Shown piece after piece: positions 46,140-54,103 of a stretch of 64,000 nt of DNA (position 1 is its first letter; every line of letters starts with the position of its first letter). The stretch spans positions 124,001 to 188,000 of the forward strand of contig JACRCO010000037.1 of NCBI GenBank assembly GCA_016218975.1. The letters run 5' to 3'. The stretch comes from Deltaproteobacteria bacterium. Lineage in GTDB: Bacteria > Desulfobacterota > Deferrimicrobia > Deferrimicrobiales > Deferrimicrobiaceae. Below the pieces are notes generated by a model. It worked only from the letters and a program-made list of their open reading frames with translations, made no database searches and was not told where the DNA came from. The position numbers and the translations under genes were made by a program.

Positions 46140-46829
46140 CTAACCCTTGTCGAAGCCGATCCATCGGACGAACTCGCCGATGTCGTCACGCGACGATTTG
46201 TACCTGCTCATGGGATTGTACGGGTCCACGTATCCCAGGGCGATCGACGAAAGCAGCTTCTTGTTCCCCGGAATTCCGAGCAGGTCCCGGATTTCCTTCG
46301 TGTATCTCCATACGCCGCCTATCCAGCAAGTTCCGAACTTCTTCTCCGTGGCCGCAAGGAGCACGTTCTGGACCGCGGCACCAACGCTCAGGATATGCGG
46401 AAGATCTTTCGAAAAAACTTCATCCACGAAAACGAGTATAGCGACCGGCGCCTTGAAAAAAGTGAACGTTCCCTCCAGCATGAAGGCTTCGAAGGTTTGC
46501 CCGTATGGAGCGAGGATTTTCACGATCTCTTCCCTGTTGCGGCTGCTTCGCGCGCCTGCTTTCCGCATCGCCTCGGATTCCGCCGGCGTTGCGGCATCGC
46601 CGAGGGTCATGGAAGGGATGAAATCCGTCTTCAGCAGATTGAACAGCATTTCGTCCATGGCCCGTTTTTTTTCGCCCATGACGGCGACGAACTCCCATAT
46701 CTGGCTGTTGCCTTTCGAAGGAGCCCGGATCCCGGCTTCGATCAATTCGGTTATGTCTTCCCTCGAAACTTCACAGGTCGAAAAGGCCCGGCAGCTGTTC
46801 CTTTCCGCTATCGCTTCCGATAATTTCAT
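46140..46829 (-). CDS. nitroreductase-family flavoprotein
   Basis: This 229-residue FMN enzyme has the N-terminal SEAIAERNSCRAF, APSKGNSQIWEF and the late KFGTCWIGG segment typical of the family. It would act on a quinone, nitro compound, or as a dehydrogenase on a modified amino acid or peptide. The ATG at 46829 is chosen behind GGGGAG; the longer frame to 46988 runs into the proteasome-like gene. It lies between two Ntn-hydrolase paralogues, 12 bp ahead of one and 49 bp after the other. Confidence 0.86.
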   Translation of the reverse strand: MKLSEAIAERNSCRAFSTCEVSREDITELIEAGIRAPSKGNSQIWEFVAVMGEKKRAMDEMLFNLLKTDFIPSMTLGDAATPAESEAMRKAGARSSRNREEIVKILAPYGQTFEAFMLEGTFTFFKAPVAILVFVDEVFSKDLPHILSVGAAVQNVLLAATEKKFGTCWIGGVWRYTKEIRDLLGIPGNKKLLSSIALGYVDPYNPMSRYKSSRDDIGEFVRWIGFDKG

Positions 46830-46878
46830 GCTGCCTCTCCCCGGATTCTCATCTCCGTCCTTCCTTCGCGCAGTCCTT

Positions 46879-47604
46879 TCAGGCATGGAACTTTTCGAAG
46901 AGGCCGCGGGCCAGCATGTCGCCGGCGGCACGGGACCTTGCCGAAAGCCGGCGAAGCGATTCTTCGTCCAGCCATCCGAAGCCGTCACGAGCGGACAAGG
47001 TCGCCATCCTGATGCCCGGATCCATGGACCCGTCGATTTTCTGAGTTTCGGTCACTGACATATACGACAGGAGCTCAGCCGCTTCGTCGTCCAGATCCTT
47101 GGCCTGCAACCGCATGGAAAGATACCTGCTCAATTCGGCATGCCCGTAGAACAGGTTTTCCGCCGGCTCCGGCGGCCGCGTATCGAATGCAGTAGCATAT
47201 GCCTTTTTCCCGTTCTCCATGGAGATGCCGGTCACCCGGTTGCGGATGAACACATGTTCGAGGCCGCGCGGAAGCCCCTGCCGGTATCCGATAAGCAGGA
47301 GCAGAAAAGGCATGGGACGCGATGCGCTGTCCGGGTCGTTCAGGCGGTTCTTTCCGAAGGCATCGATGATCTCCCCCGCTAAGCTTCGCGTTATGCCCGG
47401 CGGCAATCGTTCCAGGCAGGAAAAACATTCCGCAAGCGTTCTGCTTACAGCCGGCAGAAGCCCTCCTCTTGCCGTGACGATAAACCCGCCGCAAAGCGAA
47501 TTGACCCTGACGATCGAGCAGTCGCAATCGGAATCGCCGAAAATATCGTTCGTCGCGAAAACGAATCCGTCCTTCGACATGATCCCCGTGTAAATCGAGC
47601 CCAT
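46879..47604 (-). CDS. proteasome-like Ntn-hydrolase paralogue, possibly inactive
   Basis: This 241-residue protein starts GSIYTGIMSKDGFVFATND, again proteasome-like, and shares the whole architecture of the product of 45378-46127, including LSRYLSMRLQ and the GFGWLDEESLRRLSARS ending. Ser3 could align with the nucleophile, but the Asp17 position is Asn and no Lys is found at the Lys33 position, so it is probably a non-catalytic partner. It lies 11 bp downstream of the transporter ATPase gene. It has no membrane helix or signal peptide. Confidence 0.65.
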   Translation of the reverse strand: MGSIYTGIMSKDGFVFATNDIFGDSDCDCSIVRVNSLCGGFIVTARGGLLPAVSRTLAECFSCLERLPPGITRSLAGEIIDAFGKNRLNDPDSASRPMPFLLLLIGYRQGLPRGLEHVFIRNRVTGISMENGKKAYATAFDTRPPEPAENLFYGHAELSRYLSMRLQAKDLDDEAAELLSYMSVTETQKIDGSMDPGIRMATLSARDGFGWLDEESLRRLSARSRAAGDMLARGLFEKFHA

Positions 47605-47614
47605 CCGGATTCCG

Positions 47615-48463
47615 TCAGTGGTCGTGTTTATGATTCAAGTGATCGTGATGGGCGTGATCCTGTTCCGTAACGTGCCCATGCGGATGGCTGTGAAGCTCGC
47701 CGTCGTGGTAGTGAAGATGCTCATGGATCAGATTGACACTCAGGAGCAGGCGCTTGTCGGCCAGGATCTCCGCGGTATTGCCCCCGCCCGCCACCCTGTG
47801 GTCCTCTCCAATGACGACAACCCTGTCGCAGACTTTCTCCACTATCAGCAGATCGTGGCTGGCCATCACGATCGTTTTTCCCGCGGCGCGAACTTCCTGC
47901 AGGAGTTCCACCAGCCACGCCTGGGTCCTGGGGTCCAGCCCGTTCGTCGGCTCATCCAGCAGGAGAACGTCCGGGTTCACCGCGAGCGTGGAAGCGATTG
48001 CGACTTTCTTCTTCTCCCCCCCGCTCAAATGGTACGGAGCCCTGTCCCGCAGGCCTGCCATTTCCAGCATTTTCAGCAGGTCTTCGACCCTCTCCTCCAC
48101 TTCCTCCTTCGGCAGACCAAGCTGGATCGGCCCGAAAGCGATCTCGTCCCACACGGTGGACGAGAAGAGCTGGATATCGGAATTCTGGAAGATGAGGCCC
48201 ACGGACTTTCGGAAATACCTGTTGAACTCCTCGTCGTTTAGGCCTTCCTCCGTCAATTTCCTCCCCCGGAACATCACTTCCCCTTCCTGCGGAAAGGCAA
48301 GGCCGTCCAGAACGTGAAGCAGGCTGGATTTCCCCGAGCCGTTGGCGCCGAGAAGGGCGACGCTTTCCCTTTCGCCGACTTCGAGGCTGACGTTCCGAAG
48401 GGCGGGAAATTTTTCCAGGCAGGTGTAACTGACCCCCCTGACATCGAAGATGTTTTCCTTCAT
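47615..48463 (-). CDS. CbiO/NikO-type transporter ATPase with a His-rich tail
   Basis: This 282-residue ABC ATPase has Walker A GANGSGKSS, signature LSGGEKKKVA and Walker B LLLDEPTNGLDP. It energises uptake of nickel or cobalt with the CbiQ- and CbiMN-type proteins encoded just upstream. The last 36 residues hold about fifteen His and would bind or buffer metal. Nickel is favoured because hypE and hypF share the locus, but cobalt, for the B12 radical SAM proteins, is equally sensible. Confidence 0.9.
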   Translation of the reverse strand: MKENIFDVRGVSYTCLEKFPALRNVSLEVGERESVALLGANGSGKSSLLHVLDGLAFPQEGEVMFRGRKLTEEGLNDEEFNRYFRKSVGLIFQNSDIQLFSSTVWDEIAFGPIQLGLPKEEVEERVEDLLKMLEMAGLRDRAPYHLSGGEKKKVAIASTLAVNPDVLLLDEPTNGLDPRTQAWLVELLQEVRAAGKTIVMASHDLLIVEKVCDRVVVIGEDHRVAGGGNTAEILADKRLLLSVNLIHEHLHYHDGELHSHPHGHVTEQDHAHHDHLNHKHDH

Positions 48464-48508
48464 GCCGGCACCATGGTTTTCAAGAGATTCTCCCAGGGAT
48501 AATTCCAG

Positions 48509-49447
48509 TCAGCCCGAAAGCCTGTTCAGGTAAACGGCAAGCATCGCCGCCAGTACCGAGAAACATGCCCAGCAGTAATCCGCCTTCCTCATCCTGAAGG
48601 TGTCGATGATCTTCACCTCGCGCGAATATCCCCTGGACTGCATCGCCGAATACACGTCCTCGCTGATCAGCAGGGACTTTGCCAGGACGATTCCCATCTG
48701 CGACGCCACCCATTTCTGACCTTCCTTCAGGCCGCCCTTCACGATGACCCTGCTCTTCTTGGCGAGATGGATGTCCTGGATGATCCGGAGAAGCAGGTGG
48801 ATGTACCGGTAGGTCATGCCTATGATGAAGGTGAAGATCTGCGGCACGAATAACACTTTCAGCGCCTTGAGAAGATGCGACCACCTCGTCGTGAGCAGAA
48901 GGAGCACGACGAAGGAAACGGACGTGGCAACTCTCATGACGAAGACGGATGCCACGTTGATTCCCTGGCGGGTGATGGAAAGAGTGGCGGGAATCTTCAG
49001 GGGGCCGAGCCTCCAGGGAGAATCGAACTTCATCAAGGTGACGACGGCTTCTCCCGGAACGACGACATTGAAGAGCGCGGGCAGCGATATCACCCCTGCG
49101 AAAAGCGGAACGAAGAGCCAGACCCTCGTGATGAAAAAACCGACGGGGACCCTGGAGAAATGCGCGGCCAGCAGGATACCCGCATATATTCCCGCGATCA
49201 AAGTGAAATGACGCAGGAAACTCACCGTCACCACGAAGAGAAGGACGGAGAGGACCTTGACGCGAGGATCTATCCCCTGCAATATCCCGGGCTTCCGTGC
49301 GTATTCCTCGGAAAACAGCCCGTCCCGGAAAAACGCGGCCACGCCTTCAAGCGTCCTGTCGAGAAATCCCTTGCGGCGGCTGCCGTTGCGGGGGTGCGGG
49401 CAGGCATTCCCCGCACCTTCATTCGTATGAAGCCACCGAAGGGTCAT
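48509..49447 (-). CDS. CbiQ/NikQ-type energy-coupling transmembrane protein
   Basis: This 312-residue protein carries several hydrophobic helices and the typical EYARKPGILQGIDPRVKVL start, plus the cytoplasmic coupling motif SRVIVKGG and a later AMQSRGYSREVK with the Ala-Arg-Gly type coupling helix. It couples ATP hydrolysis by the CbiO-like protein to metal uptake. Its start overlaps the CbiMN-like gene by 4 nt. Confidence 0.88.
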   Translation of the reverse strand: MTLRWLHTNEGAGNACPHPRNGSRRKGFLDRTLEGVAAFFRDGLFSEEYARKPGILQGIDPRVKVLSVLLFVVTVSFLRHFTLIAGIYAGILLAAHFSRVPVGFFITRVWLFVPLFAGVISLPALFNVVVPGEAVVTLMKFDSPWRLGPLKIPATLSITRQGINVASVFVMRVATSVSFVVLLLLTTRWSHLLKALKVLFVPQIFTFIIGMTYRYIHLLLRIIQDIHLAKKSRVIVKGGLKEGQKWVASQMGIVLAKSLLISEDVYSAMQSRGYSREVKIIDTFRMRKADYCWACFSVLAAMLAVYLNRLSG

Positions 49448-50469
49448 CCGGGTCTTTTACCTGCGGAAATGAACCTGCTGACGATGAACGAAACCGTAGC
49501 GATCGCGCTCACGCCTGCGGCCGCGGCGAGGATATACCCGAACGCCGACATCATGGGACTGTCCCAGCCGGTCATGTTATAGTTCGACATCAGCCCCGGC
49601 CACATGCCCTCCAACTGTTTCAGCTTCGCGGGGGTGAATCCGATGAGCGTTTTCAATTCCTCCGCCGTCCACTCCCCCCAGGCGGACCCCGAGGCGATCA
49701 GGCCGAGCGGTGTCAGCACCACGAGGGCTCCGATCCCGATCCACAACCGATAAGGTTTGGACGCAACTGTCACTTCGGCCTGCAAGGAGTCGGGCTCGGA
49801 GGACCTGAGAAGCGACGGTTCCTTCCTTGCCACATACGCGAGCACCATTCCCGTGACGACTGCTTCTATGACTCCGAAGAGCAGAAGGTGTTCCGCGGCC
49901 ATCACGGGAACGGCGACGCTCAGCGGATAGGGCGCGTACAACGGCGTTCCGTCGGGAGAATGCGCGATCAGCGGTTGTATTCCGAACTCCACCGCCGTCA
50001 GGACCGCCGCAAGGTTCAACGAGAGATACCCTGCGACCCCGGCGGCAAAGATCCTCCGGGGCGACGAAGGTTCCGATCCCGAGCCAACGATCTTGTAGAC
50101 GTAGTAGGCTGAAAACGGCATCACAACCGCCATGTTGAAACAGTTGGCGGCGATCGCCGTTATCCCTCCGTCGCCGAACAGAAGCGCCTGGATGATCATG
50201 ACCACGGATATCGCAAGCAGCGCCGCCCACGGACCGAGCAGTATGGCCGCGATGGCCCCGCCCACGATATGACCCGACGATCCGCCCGGGGTGGGAATGT
50301 TGAACATCTGGACCACGAACGTAAACGCCGCGCACAAGGCCAGATAGGACGCATGCTTCGCCTTGAAGGCGTTTTTCAGCACCTTCGTGGCCTTGTACCA
50401 AAGCGGAATCATTACGGCATAAAACGATACGTACGTTCCCGGGCTCAGGTAACCATCAGGTATATGCAT
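49444..50469 (-). CDS. CbiM-CbiN/NikMN fused metal-binding membrane component
   Basis: This 341-residue protein starts MHIPDGYLSPGTY. The Met-His N-terminus is itself a nickel/cobalt ligand in this family, which fixes the start at ATG 50469 (AGGAG lies 8 nt upstream) rather than the TTG two codons earlier. The CbiM-like part has GGSSGHIVGG and AEHLLLFG. After about residue 235, two further helices around a soluble loop form the NikN/PDGLE-like domain, so substrate component and accessory subunit are fused. Confidence 0.9.
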   Translation of the reverse strand: MHIPDGYLSPGTYVSFYAVMIPLWYKATKVLKNAFKAKHASYLALCAAFTFVVQMFNIPTPGGSSGHIVGGAIAAILLGPWAALLAISVVMIIQALLFGDGGITAIAANCFNMAVVMPFSAYYVYKIVGSGSEPSSPRRIFAAGVAGYLSLNLAAVLTAVEFGIQPLIAHSPDGTPLYAPYPLSVAVPVMAAEHLLLFGVIEAVVTGMVLAYVARKEPSLLRSSEPDSLQAEVTVASKPYRLWIGIGALVVLTPLGLIASGSAWGEWTAEELKTLIGFTPAKLKQLEGMWPGLMSNYNMTGWDSPMMSAFGYILAAAAGVSAIATVSFIVSRFISAGKRPG

Positions 50470-50523
50470 ATTCAACCGCTCCTTTGCCGATTCGCCCTGC
50501 TCGCCGTTGCATCATGCGTACGA

Positions 50524-50682
50524 TCAGAACAGTGTGTATATGAATGGAGCAATTACGGATCCTTCCGAAAGGACGAGCAGCGCGCCGAAAAGCGCAAGGA
50601 AGATGATCACCGGCATGATCCACCACTGTTTCCGGTTTCTGATGAATTCGTAAAATTCCCTTGCCGTCTCCAGCCTGCCCAT
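50524..50682 (-). CDS. DUF5989-family small membrane protein (SxtK-like position)
   Basis: This 52-residue protein has one helix and matches DUF5989: REFYEFIRNRKQWWIMP, a hydrophobic stretch, then SVIAPFIYTLF at the very end. The start at ATG 50682 follows GGGGGAT by 7 nt and gives the usual family length; the longer frame to 50826 overlaps the SxtJ gene. It forms a module with the SxtJ-like and carbamoyltransferase genes. Confidence 0.82.
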   Translation of the reverse strand: MGRLETAREFYEFIRNRKQWWIMPVIIFLALFGALLVLSEGSVIAPFIYTLF

Positions 50683-50755
50683 ATGCATCATCCCCCGATT
50701 TGGTTCATGCGCACCGATTATGACCCGGCTTTCGATTTTCCGTATGCGATCGTAT

Positions 50756-51169
50756 TCAGTATTGCTTCTCGTATGAATTCCCCGCCCTTTCTTCCTTCTG
50801 CAGCCAATAGCTTTCGCACGGTTCACGGAACGTCTTTTTCAGAAATTCCTTGTTGGCCAGCCTGGCAAGCAGGCCCAACGGCGTGAGCAACAGGAAAAAC
50901 AGGGCGCAAAGCAGGACGCGTGTCATCACGTATCCGATGACGATGGACAGGGACATCCAGGCCTTGTGAAGCGGTTTTAAAATCTTTGGAACCAGAACCG
51001 CCGATGACAACATGAAAACCGAAACGGCAAAGGGAGCGGAATATCTCCCGCTTCCCTTCACGTAAAGAATCCCTCCGATAATCGCGGAAACCGTTCCCAT
51101 TACGACGCCGAAATTTCTCCATTCCCGGGTGTTTCCCCGTATCCTGCCGAATTCATCCCGGATCACCAT
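50756..51169 (-). CDS. SxtJ-family membrane protein
   Basis: This 137-residue protein starts with a short polar REWRNFG motif and has about four hydrophobic segments, ending FREPCESYWLQKEE. This matches SxtJ proteins, which accompany NodU/SxtI carbamoyltransferases. It begins 6 bp after the carbamoyltransferase gene. Its function is unknown in general; membrane anchoring of the transferase is an inference. Confidence 0.82.
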   Translation of the reverse strand: MVIRDEFGRIRGNTREWRNFGVVMGTVSAIIGGILYVKGSGRYSAPFAVSVFMLSSAVLVPKILKPLHKAWMSLSIVIGYVMTRVLLCALFFLLLTPLGLLARLANKEFLKKTFREPCESYWLQKEERAGNSYEKQY

Positions 51170-51175
51170 CTTCTC

Positions 51176-52993
51176 CTAATCCGGCTGGAATGTTTCATGC
51201 CGGCGAAAATCGTTCTCAAACGGTTTCTGGTCCGCCTTTTCGATGATGAAATTTCCCATGACGAGGCAATCCATGTCGGTACGCATGAAACAGCGATAGG
51301 CATCCCCGGGGGTGCAGACTATGGGCTCGCCTCGCACGTTGAATGATGTGTTTATGACCACAGGGCATCCGTACTTCTCGTCGAATTTGCGTATCATGCG
51401 GTGGTAGAGGGAATTGTCTTCTTCACGCACCGTCTGGACCCGGGCCGAATAATCAACATGTGTTACCGCGGGAATGCTGGATCGGACGACGTCGATCTTT
51501 CCGATTCCGGAAAGCAGGCTTTCCTCCTGCGTCATCTCACGACGTATCTCGCTTCGGACCGGCGCCACGAGCAGCATGTACGGACTTTCCCTGTCCATTT
51601 CGAAATAGTCCGAAACCTTCTCCCGCAGAACCGTTGGAGCGAAAGGACGAAAGCTTTCCCTGAACTTGATCTTCAGATTCATGATCTCCTGCATTTCCGG
51701 AGATCGCGCATCCCCGATGATCGATCGGTTTCCAAGGGCCCTTGGACCGAACTCCATGCGCCCCTGGAACCACCCGATGACTTTCTGCTCCGCGATCATA
51801 TCCGCCACGATTTCCGGAATCCGGCCTTCCTCCGCCTTCCTGTACATGATCCCGTTCGCGTCGAGGTATTCCCGGACTTCGCCATCTTCGAAATCCGGCC
51901 CAAGGTATGATCCTTCCTGGCCATCACTGTGCCCGTTCACGGTCCTCGGATTTCCCATGTGCGCATGCCATACCAGCATGGCGGCTCCCAAAGCGCCGCC
52001 GGCATCGCCCGCCGCAGGCTGGATCCATATATCCTCGAATGGACCCTCCCGAAGAATCCGCCCGTTCGCCACGCAATTCAGGGCCACGCCTCCGGCCAGG
52101 CAAAGGCGTTTCTGCCCGGTTTCCTTCCAAACGTGCCTTGCGATCCTGATCATCACTTCCTCGGTGACTTCCTGGATCGATCTCGCAACGTCCATCTGGT
52201 GCTGCGTGAGGGGGGATTCCGGCCGCCTCGCAGGCTCGCCGAAAAGTTTCTCGAACGCCGGACCGATCATCTTCAGTCCCACGCAATAATCGAAATAATC
52301 GAGATTCAATCTGAAGGAGCCGTCCTCCTTGACGTCCAGCAATTCGGACAGGATTAGATCCTTGAACCGCGGCTCGCCGTACGGTGCGAGCCCCATAAGC
52401 TTGTACTCACCCGAGTTGACCTTGAATCCCGTGTAGTACGTGAACGCCGAATACAGCAGCCCGAGGGAATGGGGGAAATGCTGTTCCCCAAGGATACGGA
52501 TGCCGTTTCCTTTCCCGAATCCGTAACTCGTCGTGGCCCATTCCCCGACGCCGTCCACCGTGAGAATGGCCGCCTCTTCGAACGGAGACGGGAAGAATGC
52601 CGATGCCGCATGGGATTCGTGATGCTCCGGGAAAAGTATGGGGCAGGTGCAGGATAATTCCCGGCGGATGAGATCCTTCGTCCATATCTTCTGCTTGACC
52701 CACAGCGGGATGGCCTTGAGGAAAGACCTTATGCCGAGCGGCGCATAGCTCATGTAGGTCATAAGTATCCGCTCGAACTTGATGAACGGCTTGTCGTAAA
52801 AAACCACGAAGTCGAGGTCCTCCGCAACGATCCCGCCCTTCGCAAGGCAGTAGCGCGTCGCGTTCGCGGGAAAGGAAAAGTCATGCTTTATCCGTGTGAA
52901 ACGTTCTTCCTGGGCCGCGGCCAGGATCTTCCCGTCCCGCACAAGACATGCCGCGCTGTCGTGGTAGAAAGCGGATAATCCGAGAATGTTCAT
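51176..52993 (-). CDS. NodU/CmcH/SxtI-family carbamoyltransferase
   Basis: This 605-residue enzyme would carbamoylate a hydroxyl of a glycan or small molecule using carbamoyl phosphate and ATP. It starts ILGLSAFYHDSAACLV, with QEERFTRIKHD, HHESHAASAFF, LCLAGGVALNCVANG and FGPRALGNRSI. The last two belong to the ATP-binding Kae1-like and TobZ-like parts. It lies ahead of sxtJ- and DUF5989-like genes and behind an SGNH hydrolase. Confidence 0.93.
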   Translation of the reverse strand: MNILGLSAFYHDSAACLVRDGKILAAAQEERFTRIKHDFSFPANATRYCLAKGGIVAEDLDFVVFYDKPFIKFERILMTYMSYAPLGIRSFLKAIPLWVKQKIWTKDLIRRELSCTCPILFPEHHESHAASAFFPSPFEEAAILTVDGVGEWATTSYGFGKGNGIRILGEQHFPHSLGLLYSAFTYYTGFKVNSGEYKLMGLAPYGEPRFKDLILSELLDVKEDGSFRLNLDYFDYCVGLKMIGPAFEKLFGEPARRPESPLTQHQMDVARSIQEVTEEVMIRIARHVWKETGQKRLCLAGGVALNCVANGRILREGPFEDIWIQPAAGDAGGALGAAMLVWHAHMGNPRTVNGHSDGQEGSYLGPDFEDGEVREYLDANGIMYRKAEEGRIPEIVADMIAEQKVIGWFQGRMEFGPRALGNRSIIGDARSPEMQEIMNLKIKFRESFRPFAPTVLREKVSDYFEMDRESPYMLLVAPVRSEIRREMTQEESLLSGIGKIDVVRSSIPAVTHVDYSARVQTVREEDNSLYHRMIRKFDEKYGCPVVINTSFNVRGEPIVCTPGDAYRCFMRTDMDCLVMGNFIIEKADQKPFENDFRRHETFQPD

Positions 52994-54103
52994 TCAGCGA
53001 CCGGAAACGGTATGTCGCAGCTTTTTCGCCACATCGGGAACGCCCAAAAGTCTTGTATAAAGGATCTCCGCCACCCGGGCGTTCCCCTCTTCCGTGTAAT
53101 GCCCGGCGGCATACGAGAATTTCGCGTCGCGTTCCTTTATGAACAGCGTGTCGGCCGTCGAATACGGCATCTTCAGAAATTCCTCGTGGAGGTCGAAATA
53201 TACGATTCCCTTCCTCTTCGTTTCTTCGCGCAGGTACTCCCGCCAGGTCCTGGTCGCTTCGTCGTCGGAGCTTTTCGTCGGCAAAAACACCAGTGCAAGG
53301 ACGCTTCCTGATTTCTCATTCAATCTCCGGAGCTCGTCCATCATTTCCGAAACGACTTCTCTCGTTTTCCGCCTTGCAGGAGGCGGAATCGCCTCCGCCT
53401 TCCCGCCGCCTTTTCCCAGCAGCACCCCCGCAAGCCTGACCGAATTCAGGCGATTAAGCCTCCAGAGATTTCCCTTCAGCCAGACCATGACATCCGAGCG
53501 TTTGGCGACCGGCACCCCCTTCGTTACGAGGACGCCGTTTTCCACCGCCAAAACGGGCTTCCCGTACCCCAGGAAGCTGTTGCTCGACATGCGGATGAAG
53601 TCGGAGGTGATGAACGCGAACAGGTGAACGTCATGCCGGATCTTCGTGCCGTCCCGTTTGTACCAGAGGAAAGCCTGGTCCGCCCCGTAACCTCCCTGCC
53701 CCATGTTCACCGCCTCGATTCTTCCGTCGACCAACCCCAACCTGCTGCACCACGTGTTGTCGTTACCGACCCCGTAGCCGAGCGTGAAGGAATCTCCCGA
53801 ACACACGATGCGGATTTTTCCGGCGGGGACCTCAGCCGCGAATTCCTCGTTGTTGCGAAACCCCTGCGAGTTCGTCTTCAGGTATTTCCCGGGGCCGTAC
53901 ATGTCTTTAATGGAAACACCCGGGATGTTCACCCATCCGAGATCGCCGTCATGCCTCGTGTGCGTCCGCTCCGCGACCGGCCTGGCGTTTTTGAACTCCT
54001 GCGCCACCATTGCGAGGCTGGCGATGCCTTCCACAAGGAGGAAAAGCAGAACGACTGCGGCGATATTGGCCGAAACCATCATGAACGCGCTTTTCCGTTT
54101 CAT
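52994..54103 (-). CDS. membrane-anchored SGNH/GDSL hydrolase-like protein
   Basis: This 369-residue protein has an N-terminal membrane helix (about 8-32) and an SGNH domain with block I CSGDSFTLGYGVG near residue 120, GQGGYGADQ, and a late catalytic His in AAGHYTEEGN. These proteins add or remove acyl groups on extracytoplasmic glycans. Its ATG overlaps the stop of the GT39-like gene, and its stop abuts the carbamoyltransferase start. Confidence 0.82.
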   Translation of the reverse strand: MKRKSAFMMVSANIAAVVLLFLLVEGIASLAMVAQEFKNARPVAERTHTRHDGDLGWVNIPGVSIKDMYGPGKYLKTNSQGFRNNEEFAAEVPAGKIRIVCSGDSFTLGYGVGNDNTWCSRLGLVDGRIEAVNMGQGGYGADQAFLWYKRDGTKIRHDVHLFAFITSDFIRMSSNSFLGYGKPVLAVENGVLVTKGVPVAKRSDVMVWLKGNLWRLNRLNSVRLAGVLLGKGGGKAEAIPPPARRKTREVVSEMMDELRRLNEKSGSVLALVFLPTKSSDDEATRTWREYLREETKRKGIVYFDLHEEFLKMPYSTADTLFIKERDAKFSYAAGHYTEEGNARVAEILYTRLLGVPDVAKKLRHTVSGR

